From contig NZ_LXWK01000018.1 in assembly GCF_001669775.1 (NCBI RefSeq), forward strand, positions 186,001 to 250,000: DNA of 64,000 nt, read 5' to 3'. Shown here in pieces: positions 62,244-64,000 of the stretch (positions are counted from its first letter, which is position 1; each line of letters begins with the position of its first letter). Below the pieces are notes generated by a model that saw only the letters and a program-made list of their open reading frames with translations, was not told the DNA's origin and did not search any database. The translations under genes and the position numbers were made by a program. Source of the DNA: Rheinheimera sp. SA_1 (GTDB taxonomy: Bacteria > Pseudomonadota > Gammaproteobacteria > Enterobacterales > Alteromonadaceae).

Positions 62244-62786
62244 TCAATCGTCCAGGCCCAGGCTTTCGTCACCCAGCTGTGCTTTCAGTTGTTGTCGCGC
62301 CCGGTGCAATCTGGATTTCACCGTGCCAAGCGGCACTTCCAGCACTAGCGCTATTTCGGTCAGCTCCAACTGATGAAAATAATGCAGTTGCAACAACTGC
62401 TGGCTGCCACCATCCAGCTCGCTCATCGCCTGATGGAGTGTCGAATATTGCGCAGCAGGTTCTGGTGCAAGCCAGGTTGCGGCCTCTTGTTCGCACAAAG
62501 AATTCACCAAACGCTGACCCGCGCTTTTTTGCCAGTCCAGCACTTCCCAGCGCACTGCTTTATACAGCCAGCTGACAAACACTCTGGGGTCATCCAGTCG
62601 CGATATCCGCCGACTCAATTTCAGCCAGACGTTCTGCACCAGATCATCAGCCACCACCGGATCACCTGACAACGACGTAGCAAACAATCGCAGCTTGCGC
62701 TGATAAAACTGATAGAGCAGCGTCAAAGCCCGCTCATCACCGGCCTGAAACGCCAGCACTAACAAATCAAGCTGTGCTTTGGTCAT
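62244..62786 (-). CDS. ECF-type RNA polymerase sigma factor
   Basis: This protein of about 180 residues has sigma region 2 (FQAGDERALTLLYQFYQRKL to DDLVQNVWLKLSRRI) and region 4 (LTEIALVLEVPLGTVKSRLH, then RARQQLKAQL), which recognise the -10 and -35 elements of promoters. The region 2-4 linker contains LCEQEAATWL. The ATG at 62786 is preceded by AAGGA; the TTG start 15 bases earlier is less likely. It heads a two-gene unit with the small membrane protein. Its signal and targets cannot be read from the sequence. No sigma-type promoter was assigned upstream. Confidence 0.9.
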   Translation of the reverse strand: MTKAQLDLLVLAFQAGDERALTLLYQFYQRKLRLFATSLSGDPVVADDLVQNVWLKLSRRISRLDDPRVFVSWLYKAVRWEVLDWQKSAGQRLVNSLCEQEAATWLAPEPAAQYSTLHQAMSELDGGSQQLLQLHYFHQLELTEIALVLEVPLGTVKSRLHRARQQLKAQLGDESLGLDD

Positions 62787-62903
62787 ATTTTCCTTGGGCA
62801 AAAAAAACTATCGACCCACAAAAGACGAGGCAACCCAGGTTCAGGTTCGTTGATGCAGAAAAATTTTTACTGAAGTTACTTTTTCACTCCAGCCATGCTC
62901 ACG

Positions 62904-63983
62904 TCAATCCGACAACGCAACTTGCGCCACCACTTGTTTGGCCAAGGCGCGGGCGGTGGTCCATTTACCGCCGGTGACGGTGAGTAAATGGTGTTGCCAA
63001 TGCATGCTGTATTCACGACTAGCGGTACTGACCTGATCACTGCCACCAAGCAAAGGCCGTACACCGGCGAATTCGCGCACGATGTCGTTAGTGCTGCGGG
63101 GAGTTCTAAAATAATGATTATAAAGATCAAGCAAATAACAGCGTTCGGCTTCGCTGCACACAATTGGCTCAGCCAGAGTTTGCCGCACTTCGGTGGTGCC
63201 AAGCAGTGTCAGCCCTTGATAAGGCAACACAAACACAATCCGGGCTTCACCCGGAACTTCTAACATATGACCGTACCGGCCAAGCGGTGGCAACAGCAGA
63301 TGGCTGCCCCGGACTAAATCCAGGCTTTGTGGCACTGGCAATGCCGATTGTTCTAACAGCTGATTACTCCAGGGCCCGGCCACATTCACCAGCCGATCGA
63401 ACTGCCGCCACGCACTTTCGCCTTGAAGTTGCACCGCAGCATTGGCAGTCACCGCCTGCACCGGACAATGTTGATGGATCACAACGCCCTGTTTTTCCGC
63501 CTGCGCCGCCACCCAAAGACCGAGTTGCTGGTCCTGCATCTGACCATCAAAGAACAAAAAAGCCCCCGTTAATCCTTCAGCTTTTAAACCCGGACTGCAG
63601 CGCAAAGTTTGTTCAGCATTGAGCCAACGATGGCGACCAATACCTTTGCGGGCGGATAATAAATCATACAGCCATAAACCAATTTTTAACTGCCAGCGCG
63701 GCCGGCGGCCAGCACGATAAATAGGATAAAGAATGGGTAAACGCCGCGTCAGATGGGGGGCTTTTTTAATCCACCAGCGCCGCTCCTGTAAAGATTCATG
63801 CACCAACCGCAGCTCGCCTTGCTCCAGATAACGCAAACCTCCATGCAGCAACTTGCTGGAAGCGGCGCTGGTTGCTTGCATCAATGCATCACGTTCAAAT
63901 AATTCCACCTGATGCCCGGCCAGCGCCAACTGCCACGCTGATGCCAGACCATTAATGCCACCGCCGATCACCGCTATCCGCAC
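62904..63983 (-). CDS. FAD-dependent glycerol-3-phosphate dehydrogenase-like oxidoreductase
   Basis: This 359-residue enzyme resembles aerobic glycerol-3-phosphate dehydrogenase, which feeds electrons to quinones. The N-terminal Rossmann motif is MRIAVIGGGINGLASAWQLA. SAASSKLLHGGLRYLEQGEL is the strong GlpD-type motif, and LTVTGGKWTTARALAKQV closes the FAD domain. It lacks the roughly 130-residue C-terminal domain of GlpD, as do many related short forms. The start is GTG at 63983 with AGGTG eight bases upstream. It is upstream of the sigma factor on the same strand, 117 bases away. The exact substrate is likely but not proven to be glycerol-3-phosphate. Confidence 0.82.
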   Translation of the reverse strand: MRIAVIGGGINGLASAWQLALAGHQVELFERDALMQATSAASSKLLHGGLRYLEQGELRLVHESLQERRWWIKKAPHLTRRLPILYPIYRAGRRPRWQLKIGLWLYDLLSARKGIGRHRWLNAEQTLRCSPGLKAEGLTGAFLFFDGQMQDQQLGLWVAAQAEKQGVVIHQHCPVQAVTANAAVQLQGESAWRQFDRLVNVAGPWSNQLLEQSALPVPQSLDLVRGSHLLLPPLGRYGHMLEVPGEARIVFVLPYQGLTLLGTTEVRQTLAEPIVCSEAERCYLLDLYNHYFRTPRSTNDIVREFAGVRPLLGGSDQVSTASREYSMHWQHHLLTVTGGKWTTARALAKQVVAQVALSD

Positions 63984-64000
63984 TTTGTGTCACCTGTTCG

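Overview
The window reads as chromosomal DNA of a free-living, polysaccharide-degrading gammaproteobacterium, most like the Rheinheimera/Alishewanella/Alteromonadales group. The reasons are the gene families present (RlmF, DusC, a fused ArgA-type N-acetylglutamate synthase, DUF3334, DUF3019 next to MipA, a TonB-dependent receptor beside a tryptophan-halogenase-like protein, a PEP-CTERM protein, and chitinases with CBM5/12 domains) and the moderate GC content. No rRNA, tRNA, CRISPR array, prophage or complete insertion sequence was seen. The genus is an inference.

Layout. 1-8.1 kb: an HDOD signalling protein, a small secreted lipocalin-like protein, a maltodextrin block (MFS sugar transporter plus GH15 glucoamylase lipoprotein), an inverted REP pair, rlmF and a LacI-family regulator. 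8.2-12.6 kb: a MipA/OmpV - DUF3019 - response regulator - sensor kinase operon opposite a tiny lipoprotein, then a CheX-like DUF3334 protein. 12.8-22.7 kb: a degenerate HD-GYP-like protein, maltose-type acetyltransferase, Bcr/CflA exporter, dusC, a NaChBac-type sodium channel next to an endonuclease/exonuclease/phosphatase protein, a matrixin-type protease and a chemoreceptor. 23-30.2 kb: a second maltodextrin block on the minus strand (TonB receptor, flavin-dependent halogenase-like protein, GH13 alpha-amylase). The two blocks share the palindrome TGAATACGTATTCA, so one regulator, probably the LacI protein at 7-8 kb, may control both.

30.7-44.2 kb: a Wzi-like outer-membrane protein, then the most unusual part of the window. 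It is a minus-strand array of four secreted multidomain proteins, each ending in a single YD (Rhs) repeat, followed by an Rhs protein split into two separately secreted polypeptides and a small two-helix membrane protein in the place where an immunity gene would sit. The four proteins share exact-length DNA blocks. Upstream of the array lies a tract of six ATCGGA hexamers.

44.8-51.7 kb: an M13 peptidase lipoprotein, a second chemoreceptor, the DUF350-ygiB-ygiC operon and an IalB-family protein. 51.8-59.7 kb: a PEP-CTERM protein divergent from a chitin-degradation block (ChiA-type GH18 chitinase, a large multidomain GH18 chitinase, and a GbpA-like AA10 lytic polysaccharide monooxygenase) preceded by a NagR/NagQ-like operator. 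59.7-64 kb: DUF3185, argA, an ECF sigma factor with a small membrane protein, and a glycerol-3-phosphate-dehydrogenase-like oxidoreductase. Two 52-bp palindromes related by paired base changes lie at 14.9 kb and 61.8 kb.
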